Assembly (NCBI GenBank): GCA_018296165.2
Contig: JACKQL020000009.1
Span: 744,001-808,000 of the forward strand
DNA from: Termitomyces sp. T153
Lineage: Eukaryota; Basidiomycota; Agaricomycetes; Agaricales; Lyophyllaceae
Direction: 5' to 3'
DNA: 64,000 bases
Position numbers and translations under genes: made by a program. This document shows, in pieces, positions 35,474-47,460 of this stretch (positions within the stretch are counted from its first letter, which is position 1; each line of letters opens with the position of its first letter). Under the pieces are notes generated by a model. That model was not told the DNA's origin, did not search any database, and saw only the letters and a program-made list of their open reading frames with translations.

Positions 35474-36700
35474 ATGACCCAGCCAACCCCTCCAGCACCT
35501 CCTCCTGACACTTCATGCCCCCAGGACAATGCCTGGAGTTGTTTGCTGTCCCTGGAGACACATATTCAACTTACCCAAGCCTCCCTTACTTTCCACATGG
35601 CTGAACTCACTGGACTCTGTCAAACTACTGAAGCAGTGTCCCTTCCTCCCAAAGCCCTTCTGGAACATCTCACCCTTGCTCCTATCACACCTCCTATGCC
35701 CCCAGAAGATGCAGAACAGTTTGTGTCTGCACCTAGCTCAGGCTTTTTGGCTCTAGCTGCTGCAGAATGGTTTGCATCTGCATCTGGCTTAGGCCTTTTA
35801 GCTCCCCATTCCAAACTCCCTTGTCCTGCACTCCCTGATGTATATGATGGAGATTGTAAGGCTAGAGAACATTTTCTCCAGCTGAGCAATGAAGCCTTCA
35901 CCTCAATGCCTTGAAAATTGCCTGGGTTCTCTTCTACATGAAGGCTGGCTGAGCCTCAACCTATGCACTGCATATATTTCAAATGCCCAGGAGGAGTTGA
36001 GAGTTTCTCTGGCTGGATGGAGTTTGAGAAGGAGTTCCAAGTTGAGTTCTTCCCCCTTGCCCCACCAAAACTGCAGCTCTTTCCCTTTGAGACTGAATCC
36101 AGTATGGTCAAGGAAAGTGGTCACTTGATGAGTACATCTACTCTTTTCATACCTTAGTTGAACAGGCTGGATATCTAGATGGTCTGCAACTTTGCCTAAC
36201 CTTCTGAGATGGACTCCACCCCTCTCTTATGGATTGCATCAACAGTGTGGTGGAGGGGTGCCCAGAGGATGAGCATGTTAATACCTGGTACAAGGTGGCA
36301 TGTGAGCAGTGGCAGTTGATGGAACTGCAATGTAAGCTGCAGCAGATGCAACTCTCAACATTTTCTTTCTCTTGTGGTGGGTTCACCCCCCAAGCTCACC
36401 CTTCCATGCCTGCTCTAGCAGCCCCATGAGCAGGTGCAACTTTTTCCTTTCCATCCCATGTTTCTTCCTTGTGCTCCCTGCTCCAAGGAGTCCCAATGGA
36501 TGTTGATGCCTCCTGACAGCAGTCCTCTACTCCCCTGCTGTGTCAATGCTGTGGAAAGGCTAGTCACTTTGCCTGCTACTGTCCTTAAGGACTAAAGATC
36601 CACTACCTGTCAGTGTCAGAGCAAGAAGAGCTGCTCATCCAACTCCTCACAGCTCAGGACACAACAAAAACTCCCTCTCTGGATGCACCTATAGCCATCT
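35474..36700 (+). pseudogene. C2 gag
   Basis: It begins MTQPTPPAPPPDTSCPQDNA at 35474. The capsid-like segment LPDVYDGDCKAREHFLQ (about 35830) precedes a frame change near 35890. Further pieces resemble C1 gag (VEGCPEDEHVNTWYKVA near 36250). A zinc knuckle LCQCCGKASHFACYC with C-x2-C-x4-H-x4-C spacing lies near 36540-36580. Stops and frameshifts inactivate it. Confidence 0.78.
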
Positions 36701-39700
36701 AGTCTGATGAAGTGGCCAATGTATTAGAGGAGGTTCCTATGGAGTCTGAGGATTTTTAAAAGGGCAACATATGACCTGTATGCCCCCATTGCCTAGTGCT
36801 AATTGTTTTGCCCCCCTGTCTGTAGAATCAAATATATCTGTTGCTGTTGTTGATACTATGCCCAAAACAATAAGCCCCTCCTCAGACATATAAACTCCCC
36901 CTCCAGCTAAAGTCTCAGCTGGAAACACACCTCCTAGCCCATGCCTTTGGATTTCTGCATGAAAATGCTGTCTCCCCTGTTGCTACATTGTTGCTTCCAC
37001 CCCTTCTACCAACTCTCTGACACTACAGGTAGAAATTGAGATGACAGACACCTAGCAGATCCAAAGTATGGTTGCCCTCCTTGACAGTGGAGCAACAGGC
37101 CTCTTCCTTGACACTGACTATGTGCAATGACACCACCTCACCACTCACTCCCTTTCCCATCCTATCCCATGTACAATGTTGATGGCATGCTCAATGAAGC
37201 TGGCTCTATTTGCTTTGTAGTGGACCTAGTCCTCCACTACCAAGACCACTCAGAGCAAGCTGCTTTTGCCATCACTAGTTTGGGAAAGCAAGACATGATC
37301 TTGGGGTTCACCTGGCTATGTGAACACAACCCAGAGATTGACTGGACTAAGGGTGAGGTAAAGATGAGTTGTTGCCCTCATTGCTGTATTACCTTTGCAG
37401 AAGAAGCTTGTAAGGAGCAGAGAGCCAAGGTTCATGAGCATGCTACTATACATGCCTGTTGTGCTGGGCATCTCCCTTATGCTGATCTCAACCTCTTGAG
37501 TCTCCCCCCTCTGGCATTCCCTTATAGAGGCCCTCTACAAGGATGTTCAGGGTGTTGGGTGTGAGTCTCCAGAGGAAGAGGGAGGTGAAGGAGAATGGAC
37601 CAGTACTCCAGATACAGAGTCTCCAGATGAAACCATTGAGGTGGGTGATTGGATCTATGCTACAACCCTCTGCCCCCCTCCTACAGTGGCAGAGATTCAA
37701 GCCAGTCAGACTACTTCTCAACATCTGGCTGAGGCATTTGTGGCAAACTCACAGCCCAAGGCTTTCTATAGCACCATTCCCAATCACTTCCATGACTTTG
37801 AGAATGTATTCTCCAAGGCCTCCTTTGATTCACTTCCAGAGCACAAGCAGTGGGATCATACAATTGAGCTGATACTGGATGCTGAACCCTCCAGCTGCAG
37901 GGTCTATCCACTTGTGCCCCATGAGCAGGATGAGCTGGATGCTTTCCTACAGGAGAATCTTAGCTCAGGATGGATACAACCCTCCAAGTCTCCAATGACC
38001 TCTCTAGTCTTTTTTATTAAGAAGAAGGATGGGTCTCTTTGTCTAGTTCAGGATTATTGTGTCTTGAATGCAATGACAGTGAAAAATCACTATCCTTTGC
38101 CACTCATCTCAGAACTTGTCAACAACCTTTGCAGTGCACACTACTTCACAAAGTTGGATGTCTGTTGGGGCTACAACAATGTATGCATCAAAGAAGGGGA
38201 TGAGTGGAAGGCAGCATTCCAAGCCAATTGTGGACTCTTTGAACCTCTAGTGATGTTCTTTGGTCTCACCAATAGCCCAGCCACCTTACAGACTATGATG
38301 AGTGACATATTCTGTGATCTGATTGTGGAAGGTGTTGTCTGCATATATCTTGATGATATCCTCATCTACACTAAAACTCTGGAGGAGCATTGTTGGGTCA
38401 TGCACATTGTCTTAAAATGCCTCCACCAACACCATCTCTATTTAAAGCCTGAGAAGTGTGAATTTGAGCAGACTAAGGTGGAGTACCTGAGTTTGATCAT
38501 TTTGCATGGAATGGCCAAGATGGACCCCATTAAAGTGGCAGGTGTAGCAGAGTGACCTGAGCCAAGGAACAGGAAGGAGTGCAGGCCTTTCTTGGGTTTA
38601 TCAATTTCTATTGGAGGTTCATACAGGATTTCTCCCACCATACATGCCCCCTCTTTGACCTCACAGTTAAGGATACAGCATAGTGGTGAGAGCCCCCACA
38701 GCAAGCTGCCTTTGATGCTCTCAAGCAAGCCATGACCTCAAAGCCTATCCTCCTGTTCCCCAATAATGACTCTTCATTCCATGTGGAGGCAAATAGTTTG
38801 GATTTTGCTACAGGAGCAGTCCTCTCCCAGCAGTCAAAGAAGATGGCAAATGGCATCCAGTAGCCTTCTACTCCAAAAGGATTAATGCAGTGGAACAGAA
38901 CTATGAGATTCATGACAAGGAGATGCTGGCAATTATCTGGTCCTTTGAAGAATGGTGGCATTTCCTCAAAGGCACATGGCATGAGTTTGAAGTCTGGACT
39001 GACCACAAGAACCTGGAGTACTTCCATTCTGCTAAGAAACTCAATTGACATTAAGCTTGGTGGTCTCTGTATCTGGCCAACTTTGACTTCTCACTGCACC
39101 ACAAATCTGGATGGAGCATGGGCAAACTGGACATGTTGTCCAGGCAGGCTGACCATGGCACAGAAGCAGGAGATAATAACAAGATTGTCCTCCTCAAGCC
39201 TGAGCTCTTTGCCATCCATGCACTAGAAGGGATTGTGGTTCAAGGGGATGAGACAAACATCCTTAGAGACATCCAAAGAGGGAACCAGGAGGGTGCACAG
39301 GAGGATGCAGTTGCCCAGGCTGTACAAGCCCTACAAGCTCAATGGGCAAGCAGAGTCAAGTTAATGCATGCAGATGAGTGGGGTCTTCAGGATGGGCTTT
39401 TGACCTTCAGAGGATGCATTTACATGCCTAATGTTCCAGAACTTCTCTGGTGCATTGTAGAACAACATCACAACTCTTGGGTAGCTGGATATCCTGGAAG
39501 GTAGAATGCTGGAGCTGGTATCCTGGAAGTATTGGTGGCCACAGATCTCCCAATATGTAGGCACCTATACTAGCACCTGTGACCTCTGTCTCTACACCAA
39601 GCCTTGCCATCAAGCACCCATGGGCCAGCTCCACCCACTTCCTATTCCAGCTGCTTGCTGGAGTATTGCATTAGTGGATTTCATTGTGGAATCCCCAGAT

Positions 39701-40794
39701 GCTCATGGGTACAATGCTGTGATGGTAGTGGTGGTCCTCTATAGCAAATGGGCTCACTTCATACCTACTCACATTACATGCTCTACCTTGGGAGTGGTCA
39801 GCCTGTATCAGAAGAATGTCTGGAAACTCCATGGTCTGTCAGATGGTTATGTCTCTGACTAGGCCCCCAGTTTGTGGCAGAATTCACTAGGCAACTGTAT
39901 TGCCTGCTAGGAGTGAAGCTCCATACTACCATGGCCTATCACCCTCAGTCTGATGGGCAGACAGAATGTGTTAACCAGGAACTGCAACAGTATCTCTGCC
40001 TGTTTTGTAATGAGAGGCAGGATGACTGGGATGAGCTGCTGCCAAATGTGGAATCCAATACAACAACCATATCCACTCTTCCATGCAGATGACTCTATTC
40101 TTCCTGGACACTGGCAGGCACCCTTGCATGGGATTTGAACCTTGGGCATGCCCCTCAGAGAATGACTCTGTCAATGAGTTTGTGAACTGGATTAAGAGGG
40201 CACAGGAGGAGGCAAAAGCTACATTGGTAAAGGCCGAGGAAGACATGGCATGGTACTATGATTGCAGACAGACACCTGCCCCAGTTTACAAGCCTGGAAA
40301 CCATGTGTACTTGGATAATCCAGACATTAAGACAACAAGGCCACCTCAGAAGCTATCACATTGTCATCTTGGCCCCTTCACAGTGGAGAAGAAGGTAGGG
40401 CCTTTAGCATACTGGCTTAAACTCTCAGCAGGCCTACACTAACTGCACCCAGTCTTCAATGTAGTCAAGTTATTTCCAGCTCCAGAGGATCCAGTCCTAG
40501 GCCATCACCCTAAGCCACCCCCACCACCAGTTCTAGTCAACAATGAGGAGGAGTATGAGGTGGAGGAAATCTTGGATAGCAGGATATTCCAAGGGAAGTT
40601 GCAGTTCAAGGTGAAATAGAAGGAATATGGCATTGAGGACATCTCTTGGGAATCACAGGCTAATGGTTCATGCATCAGGCCTGGTCTGGGACTTCTACCA
40701 CAGGCATCCCAATGCCCCAAAAGCCATTCAAGGCATCTATCCTATTCCAGCAGCTGACCAGGCAATTCATGACTTCTTCTATCCAGTGCATTGA
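36701..40794 (+). pseudogene. C2 pol: protease - RT - RNase H - integrase - chromodomain
   Basis: Protease LLDSGATGLFLD (about 37077-37112) is intact. The longest open piece, 37641-38555, carries the RT with KLDVCWGYNN and the catalytic YLDDILIY (about 38347) unchanged; it stops at TGA where W is usual (VAE*PEPRN). RNase H follows with frame changes. Integrase shows HHNSWVAGYPG to CDLCLY (39465-39590), DFIVESPDAHGYNAVMVVV (39675) and HPQSDGQTECVNQEL (39940). A chromodomain YEVEEILDS/ISWES lies at 40555-40660, again broken. Not functional as a whole. Confidence 0.82.
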
Positions 40795-40819
40795 GATGCC
40801 ACATGCTAGAGAGGGATGA

Positions 40820-41264
40820 TGTCAGGGGATGTCCCACTTGGTTCCCCTTCTCCTTCTCCAGTTCTTGTCAGATTTCCCCCACTATAGTTTTCCTTCATTC
40901 TACTTCCTTTTCTCTATCTATTGGTCCTAGTTTCAGCCCTCAGGCTGCACCAGTTCTCTGTCAATAATTCAGACAAGTGTGGCCCCTTTGACACTGCCAC
41001 CAGCTTATGTAACTGCTGACCAATTGCTGACACATCACTTTTGTCTTTTTTCTCTGTCATACTGTACAGTTGTTTCTCATGCTTCTGAAGCCTCTGAAGC
41101 ATCACACCTGGCCTAGAGAATCCCTAGACTTGTTTGTTCTCTTTGGATTTCCTTTTGCCAAGTGAGTAGTTATCTCAGTAGACACTGTACAGTACTGAAT
41201 AGACTTTGAATTTCCCTTTACCAGTTGTGTGATTGAGCCACAGCCTCCAGAGGTTGCCCTTACA
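40820..41264 (+). repeat. 3' LTR of C2
   Basis: TGTCAGGGGATGTCCC to GGTTGCCCTTACA, 445 bp. Compared with the 5' LTR it differs in a few transitions and has 4-5-bp insertions (TTTG-type near 41134 and AATAG near 41200). Confidence 0.9.
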
Positions 41265-41357
41265 ATTTCCTTCTATCTGAATAGCCTTCTTTACTTTTTT
41301 CAAACAGTTTGACCCCCACCAGGTTTTACCCTGTTGGACTTGCATTCAGTACTATAC

Positions 41358-41462
41358 ATAGGAGTACTTAGTCTATTAATAAGAGTACTTAGTCTATCAA
41401 TAGGAGTACTTAGTCTATCAATAGGAGTACTTAGTCTATCAATAGGAGTACTTAGTCTATTA
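41358..41462. repeat. Minisatellite, five 21-bp units
   Basis: Five adjacent units of the form ATAGGAGTACTTAGTCTAT plus CA or TA, with only one or two mismatches between units. No spacers, so it is not CRISPR-like. It lies about 95 bp right of element C2. Confidence 0.9.
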
Positions 41463-42091
41463 GGGTCATGACTTGACTTTACAGACTCTACATGTGTCTA
41501 TTCTCCCTATTCTCCTTTACTATCTGATTTTTTTGCACCTACTCACCATTTGGTTCTGTATACTTACTTATTCTTTGCTATTCACTCCTTTCCAGTTCAT
41601 AGTTTAACTTGTGATATCTTATTGAGTAGTATAAAAACCCTATGTATTCAATGTAGAATTCTAACTTTGATCTTGTTGGTTTTTCCTCATTTGTTTTGAG
41701 TGATTCTGACATCAGATCAAAGTTAGCTACTCAGCCAAGGTCCCTAGCTCACTTTAGCCAGTGTCATCCTCACTGTTTTCCCTTCACACTCTACTCTCAC
41801 ACCTTACTTTCCCACTTCACTCTCCCCATCAATATCAACTCTGAGTAATCTTTTTATTTTCCCTCTCTATCTTTTAAAAAATCCTTTGTTACATGCATGA
41901 GGTGCATGGCACCTATTCTGCACAGTACTATAGACAGGTATATGTCTACAAGAGCCATGGGATTCTATCTCCCCCTGCATACATGAATAATGAGCAGGCC
42001 AATGCTTCCAAAAATATTGTTTAGGCCATGCCCCCTGGTAAAACCCAAGAGAGGCTATTGCATGGGGCTAGCAAGGATGTGTGTTTGACAC
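41463..42091. other. Noncoding, possibly an old LTR
   Basis: A TATAAAAA box near 41630 and a T/C-rich stretch to about 41870 resemble the promoter half of an LTR, but no partner copy or boundaries were identified. Confidence 0.3.
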
Positions 42092-42543
42092 ACTTCAGGA
42101 AATCTCATAAGTTTCTTGAGAAACATCAATGAGAAACATGTTATATGATTTCTGATATGTTTTTCTCAAGTAGAAATTATGATATAAATTTGAAACCACT
42201 CAAATAAAATGATACTAATGTTAACCAAGAAATATGAAAATTTTTCTTGGAATACAGTGAAAAGAAACAGAATAAGAGTTCCTAAAGAATCAAATAAAGA
42301 TATATGAAATGTTCTTCTTGAGTTAGAAGTGAGAAACATGATTTGTATCTATAATCTGTTTCTCAAGAAAAGTTCAAAGAAAAATCATTTTATTTACTCA
42401 AGATACACTATATCAACAGGAATCATTTTATTTGACTGGTTTCAGATTGATATAATAATCTATACTCAAGAAAAACATATTAGAAATCATATAACATGTT
42501 TCCAATTGATGTTTATCAAGAAACTTATGAGATTTTCTAAAGT
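42092..42543. mobile_element. MITE-like element with about 110-bp inverted repeats
   Basis: The left arm (42092 to about 42200, containing AATCTCATAAGTTTCTTGA) is repeated in reverse complement by the right arm (about 42432-42543). About 230 bp of A/T-rich sequence without coding lies between. No clear target duplication was found. Confidence 0.7.
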
Positions 42544-42897
42544 ATGGAGTCCTAGGGACAAGCCAATGACTTTGGCTTTTGTAGACTGTGTGCCTAGCAG
42601 CTAGGCCAAGGAAGTACCTCAAGGAGGAGGTTTCCTTGCCATTTACAAAGAGGACTGCCAATATGCCAATGCCTCTTTCAAAGCCACCTCTGGAGCAAGG
42701 GGACCACTCATTACCCACTCATTACCCACACAAAGTGCAGCATGCCAACATGGCACATTGAATATATGGTCCTGTTTTCTTTAGAGGGCTTCAGCTGCTG
42801 AGTGTACTGTGTCAAGGAGGTAGTGGGCAGAGTGTGGGCATTGGTTGTTGAGGGCATGGTTGGTAGCCTGGCTATCACTGCCAATGATTGTCAGGTT

Positions 42898-45517
42898 TTA
42901 GAGCTGGCAGTGCAAGGAGGAAAGGAAGTGGAGTCCTAGTGACAAGCCAACAACTTTGGCTTTGTAGACTGTGTGCCCAGCAGCTAAGCCAAGAAAGTAC
43001 CTCAAGGAGGAGGTTTCCTTGCCATTTACAAAGAGGACTGCCAATGTGCCAATGCCTCCTCCAAAGCCACTCCTATCACAATAAATTGCCATTTTGGCCT
43101 TGTCATGCATGCACTGAATGGCTTTGAGGGCCAGTTCCTTAGTCTCAGCAATGTGGGTGGTGAAAAAAGGTTGGTAGCCCAGGTGTTGGCATAATGGTTG
43201 GATTTTCTCAATGTCAGGGGGGGAGATACCTGTAAAATGAAAGAAGTTGTAAAGTGGGAAGCAATGCCTATAGACATAGTATTTTACTGCCTGCCACACT
43301 GGCCCATGTAACAGGTAGGTTGGGAGCAGTGAGGACAAATGCACTGTCATTCTGATTATTACTTTGCCAAAGAGAAGATTGACAGGAAACATGCATGAAA
43401 CTCCATGACATTGCCTGCCATGGTGCTCAGGGGCACCCATGACCATTTTTGCTGCATAGTGCTGAGCCATGTCAATGCCCTTTGTGACTACACTGGAGTT
43501 GGTATGATGACCACTAACTGAGCTCTTGCATATGCCCATGTACCATACAGTTATACAGCTGGCAAATACAGTGGGGAGGCATGCCTCTTAACACTCTAAA
43601 AAGCCACAAGACTTGTGAGGGCCACCATGTTGCACTAGCAGCAACTTGATGAGTGTGCACTAACCAGCATAGTTTGGAGTTAAAGACAACCTTGAGGTAC
43701 TTGTATGTTGGGACTATTTTAACTGACTGAGGCATGACTATACCATCATCCCCAATACAGTAAAGTACCAAGTCAAGAGGAATCAGGTCATGATGCAAGC
43801 AGGAGAAGTTCATCAGTGCTAGCTTGATTAGTTCAAAGGGGGAGCAGTGGTCTAGAGACCAGGCAAAGGCTCCATGAGCACATTCTACCAAATCTTTGAT
43901 TATTGTATGGGTCTCCTTCAGAGATGTGGCCATAGCAAGGAACATTGCTGTCAGGAGATGTCCCATTCTCCTTCTGTCTCATTCTCCCTCCATCTCATTC
44001 TTGCTCCTTATAGTTTTCCTTTATTCTCCTTTGTGTTCCCTATCTGCGGGTTCCGGTTTCAGCACTCAGGCTGGATTGGTTCTCTGTCTGTAATTCTGAC
44101 AAGTGTTGCCCTTCCACATGGCCTCTTACCAGACCCCTGGATTGTTTCCTTTATTCTGGGACTACTGCTCATTATAGACCTCCCATTCTTGGGTCACAAG
44201 TACTTTCAACCAAGGGTTATCTTTTGGTTATATTTGTGCATGGTCATGTGCTATGAGCTTGGAGATCAAGGCCATTTACAATGGATTTCCACTTTGGATT
44301 GAACTCTAGGTTTGGTTGTTGTTGAGTGTTTTTCCTGGAAGCTCCCAAGTAGATTTTCTGAACACTGGCATTGAGAATTCTTAGACTTGTTCTCTTTGGA
44401 TCTCCCTCTGCCAGGTGAGTAGCTAGAACTCTAGAACTTCTTGTAGATGCTGAATAGACTTTGGATCTCCCTCTGCCAGTTGTGTGATTGAGGCACAGCC
44501 TCCAGATGTCACTCTTACAATTGCATTGTTGACAAAACAAAACAACAACTCTGAAGTGACATCCAGGTCTGCTGCAGAGATGATAGGAGTGTTGTAGTAG
44601 GCATAGTAGAGCATGGACAGGGGACAGCCCTGAGCAGTGCCATTAGAAATGGCAAGTCAATCTGAAATAAAGTCATCAAACCTCAGCTGCATGTGGCCAT
44701 TGGTGAGCATGGAGTTTGCCAGGTGGATATAGCATGAGAGTACAAAACATTCCTTCATATCAGAAGGAGGTGGGCATGGGCAATGTTGGGAAATGCCCCC
44801 TGAGCATCAAGAAAGAGTGCTGAAGCAACCTTACCAGAATGCCATGCATCCTTGATCCTCCAAACCACTGAGTGCATCATGTCAGAGGTATTGTGTCCTG
44901 GGCAGCCACCAAATTGTCCCAGAGGAAGTATGCCATGTTTCTCTGCCAGATGAGAAAGGTCAGCAGTAATAAGAGTAAAAAGGAGTGAGAAGCCCTATGG
45001 GCCAGTATGCCTCAGCAACATTGTAGGCAAGTTTACTCAGCTTGCAGAGTGTGGATGGTACACATCCAGTTCAAAGATGGCATGAAAAATGAAGCAAAAA
45101 CAATTGAGAAGAGTTTCAGCCCAATGCTTTAACCCAATGCTTGAGAATGATATTAGAGATGCCATCTGGTCCATGAGCTCTGAAAGGAGGCATCAGGCAT
45201 CCCCACAATGGCACTGATAATGCATTCTCATAAGAAGAAGGGTACATCAGGGAGAAGTTGAGGTAGGCAGTATGGGGAATGGAAGGAAGGGATGGAGGTG
45301 GGAGGAAGAAAGACTCAGCTAGAGCATTAGCCTTTTTGACATTGGTCTTTGCCCTCCCAGGAATGCCATCAGCTTCAGTCTTGAGTACTCTATTGCAGGA
45401 AAAGTCATTCAGGTCATGGACAGCATATTCATTAGCAAGGTAGATCTGCCATGTGTCAATAGTTTCCAGCCATTCCCTCCAATAGTCCAACTTCACACAC
45501 CTGATTTTGTCTGCCAT
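42898..45517 (-). pseudogene. LINE L4 ORF2 (RT - RNase H)
   Basis: Minus-strand landmarks: WREWLETIDTWQIYLANEY (about 45480), NGTAQGCPLSMLYYAYYNTP (about 44643), the catalytic box FVNN where FVDD is expected (about 44535), then the D LTR, then TSLKETHTIIKDLVECAHG (about 43925) and FELIKLALMNF (about 43835). RNase H shows AIYCDRSGFGGGIG (about 43090) and HTVYKAKVVGLSLGLHF. Stops and frame changes throughout. It extends further toward RNase H than L1 does. Confidence 0.8.
43949..44519 (+). repeat. Solo LTR D1 (571 bp)
   Basis: TGTCAGGAGATGTCCC to ACTCTTACA, flanked by ATTGC at 43944-43948 and 44520-44524, a perfect 5-bp target duplication. It is related to the C LTRs in its last 180 bp. No internal element sequence, so it is a solo LTR. 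Confidence 0.92.
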
Positions 45518-46010
45518 CTTGCATTATAGGTGGACTGCCTCCACCTTGGCAGGGTGGTCTGGGATATTGTAATACTTGATGGCAAGATTGCTTGCCCTCC
45601 TCTAGCCCTTCAGCCATATGAGGTTGTCATTCCACCAATGTTTGGTAAAGGAGCAGGGCTCTTTCACCAGTACAATGCTGTCATCTGCAATAACCTCCTG
45701 TATGATAGTAGTCAGCAATGACACTTTTGTATCAAATCCCTCCTCCATTAAGATATGCACTGTTGGAGAGCAGGCAGCAAGGCACTCCTTCAGAGCAAGG
45801 TCAAACTTTACCTAGTTGGCAGACCTGAAGTCTTTGGATGGGGGAGAGGAAGAATGGGGAATGGGCAATCTCCATGATACTAGGGAAATGGTTAGTAATT
45901 GGAGGATGGAGAGACACTACAATGTTGCAGGTGATTATGAGGTTGACAGCAGAGTGGGAGTGGCAGATGTTATTTGGTTGTGTGTAATGGACTGGGCCCT
46001 CTGACCTATT

Positions 46011-46507
46011 TTGGACTTTGTAGCACAGCCACCCCCTAGTCTTTGTCCTTACTACTGTGTGTAGTCACCTTTTTCATTATAGAATTGGGCCATACACACT
46101 TGGGACTGGGGACTGAGGCTCACCTGTAACCAACTGTTACATATTTTTGTGTATCCAGTCCCAGTGGCTCCCCACTGAGGCTATAGTGAGGAACTGGCTG
46201 TCTCTCCATATCTCTGCTTTCCTTTGACTTCTGAACCCATTTGTGGACCTCTTTAGAACCTTCCTTTCTGCTATTGAAGGTTCCTTCCTTGTTGAAAGGA
46301 TTGGAGAGGGTTTGGGGCTGGATGGGGTGTGAGGTGGATGTCATCAGGAGACATTGGGTCGTATCTTGGGAAGGAGTGCTTGGTTCACCTCAGTTCCTTT
46401 TGTACATTCTTTCCCTCATTTCTAGGACCATTCTGATACTTGGATTGCTTCCATACACCCACCTCTTCATGCTCAATGCTCAATGTTATGCTCAATAACT
46501 GATCTAC
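46011..46507. other. Unassigned sequence
   Basis: No protein similarity was recognised on either strand. The sequence is CpG-poor like the surrounding repeats. Confidence 0.3.
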
Positions 46508-46800
46508 CAATACCTCATGATCTGCTGGACTATTTTCTTCAGTTATAGCACCACTGGACTTGCATCAACAGGTGCTATCCAGAAAGACCTGGTCTTGTAC
46601 CAATACAAGCAATAATTCCCTCTCAGTACTGTCATCATTGTTCTAAACATTGATCACAAATACCTCATAATCTGTAGGACCATTTGCTTCAATTTTTGCA
46701 CTGTTGGACTTGCATAAATCACTGCTTTCCAACAATACCTGGTTTTGTACCAATCCAAGCCATGGTTCTTGCTCAACATTGTCATCATTATTTATCACTC
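46508..46800. repeat. Diverged tandem duplication, two units of about 150 bp
   Basis: Units about 46508-46650 and 46658-46800 share, in the same order, AATACCTCAT, ATCTG, GGACTTGCAT, CTTGTACCAAT-like and GTCATCATT-like blocks, with scattered substitutions. No coding function seen. Confidence 0.65.
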
Positions 46801-46923
46801 CTATTATCCTACCCTATGACTCTGCCCTTGCTGAACCTATGTTCCAAGGTTCTTCTAGGCTGTTCCAGGGTCACTTTATTTACCCCTTTCTATTACTACC
46901 ACTATTATTCCTCACTGTTCAGT

Positions 46924-47460
46924 ATCTAAAGTGGCTCAAAAAAGTGTTCCAATGTTTTATACTTTTTGAAAGATGACATTGGCATGAAGGATTGGAAGTA
47001 TTTAAAATCCTGGTTAAATCATGTAAAATACTATGGGATCATGGCTACAAATTGTAGTTTAGTTTATGTAATTTAAATCAAAACAGATGGAGTAATAGCT
47101 ATTTTAAAATATTCACCCATTGGGACAGTTTTTTGAGCATCTCTAATTTTGGTATTTAGCACTTTTTATGTCCTCCATTTGCCTTGATAACTGCTTGAAT
47201 CCTTCTAGGCATGCTTTCTATCAGTCTTTTGCATACCTCTGCTGGTATTCCATCCCACTCCTTTGCAACCCTCTCTCACAATTTATGCACACTATGAGGA
47301 GGTGTTTCATACTGCCTAAGCTGCTCCTTGAGGTACTCCCAGAGGTGTTCAATAGGGTTGAGATCAGGGGATAATGCTTCTTGATCTCTTACAACCATCA
47401 CACCTTCTGGAGTCTTGGCTGTCTTGAGACTGTAGCTATCATATTTCCTTACATCCCTGT
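46924..47460 (-). mobile_element. Tc1/mariner-like transposon, 3' remnant
   Basis: The left edge, TAAAGTGGCTCAAAAAAGTG at about 46926, looks like the terminal inverted repeat of a Tc1-like element. The other end is missing, replaced at about 47460 by the start of LINE L3. Confidence 0.65.
47147..47400 (-). pseudogene. Tc1-like DDE transposase, C-terminal fragment
   Basis: The minus strand encodes SPDLNPIEHLWEYLKEQLRQ followed by YETPPHSVHKL, then a TGA where W is usual, then ERVAKEWDGIPAEVCKRLI and MPRRIQAVIKANGGHKKC. This is the classic end of a Tc1 transposase, carrying the third catalytic acidic residue. The N-terminal DNA-binding and first catalytic Asp regions are missing, so it is inactive. 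Confidence 0.88.

Larger units (their letters stand above)
34921..41264 (+). mobile_element. Ty3/gypsy chromovirus-type element C2 (6344 bp)
   Basis: LTRs of 436 and 445 bp flank gag and pol in the same order as C1. The flanks read GTTTC (34916-34920) and ATTTC (41265-41269), a 5-bp target duplication with one transition. The two LTRs are nearly identical apart from a handful of substitutions and two 4-5-bp indels, yet the internal genes have many frameshifts and stops. It contains the RT palm that C1 lacks. Confidence 0.9.
42544..46010 (-). mobile_element. LINE L4, split by a solo D LTR
   Basis: Minus-strand fragments homologous to L1 and L3: endonuclease/linker (about 46000-45530), inter-domain region (45517-45116), RT (about 45110-44520 and 43948-43520) and RNase H (43539-42898). 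The LTR at 43949-44519 with ATTGC duplication interrupts the RT. A second, partial copy of the RNase H start lies at 42710-42545 next to the MITE-like element. Confidence 0.82.

Noticed and set aside
41358..41462. Possible CRISPR array
   Set aside because: Units are directly adjacent without unique spacers, and the genome is eukaryotic.
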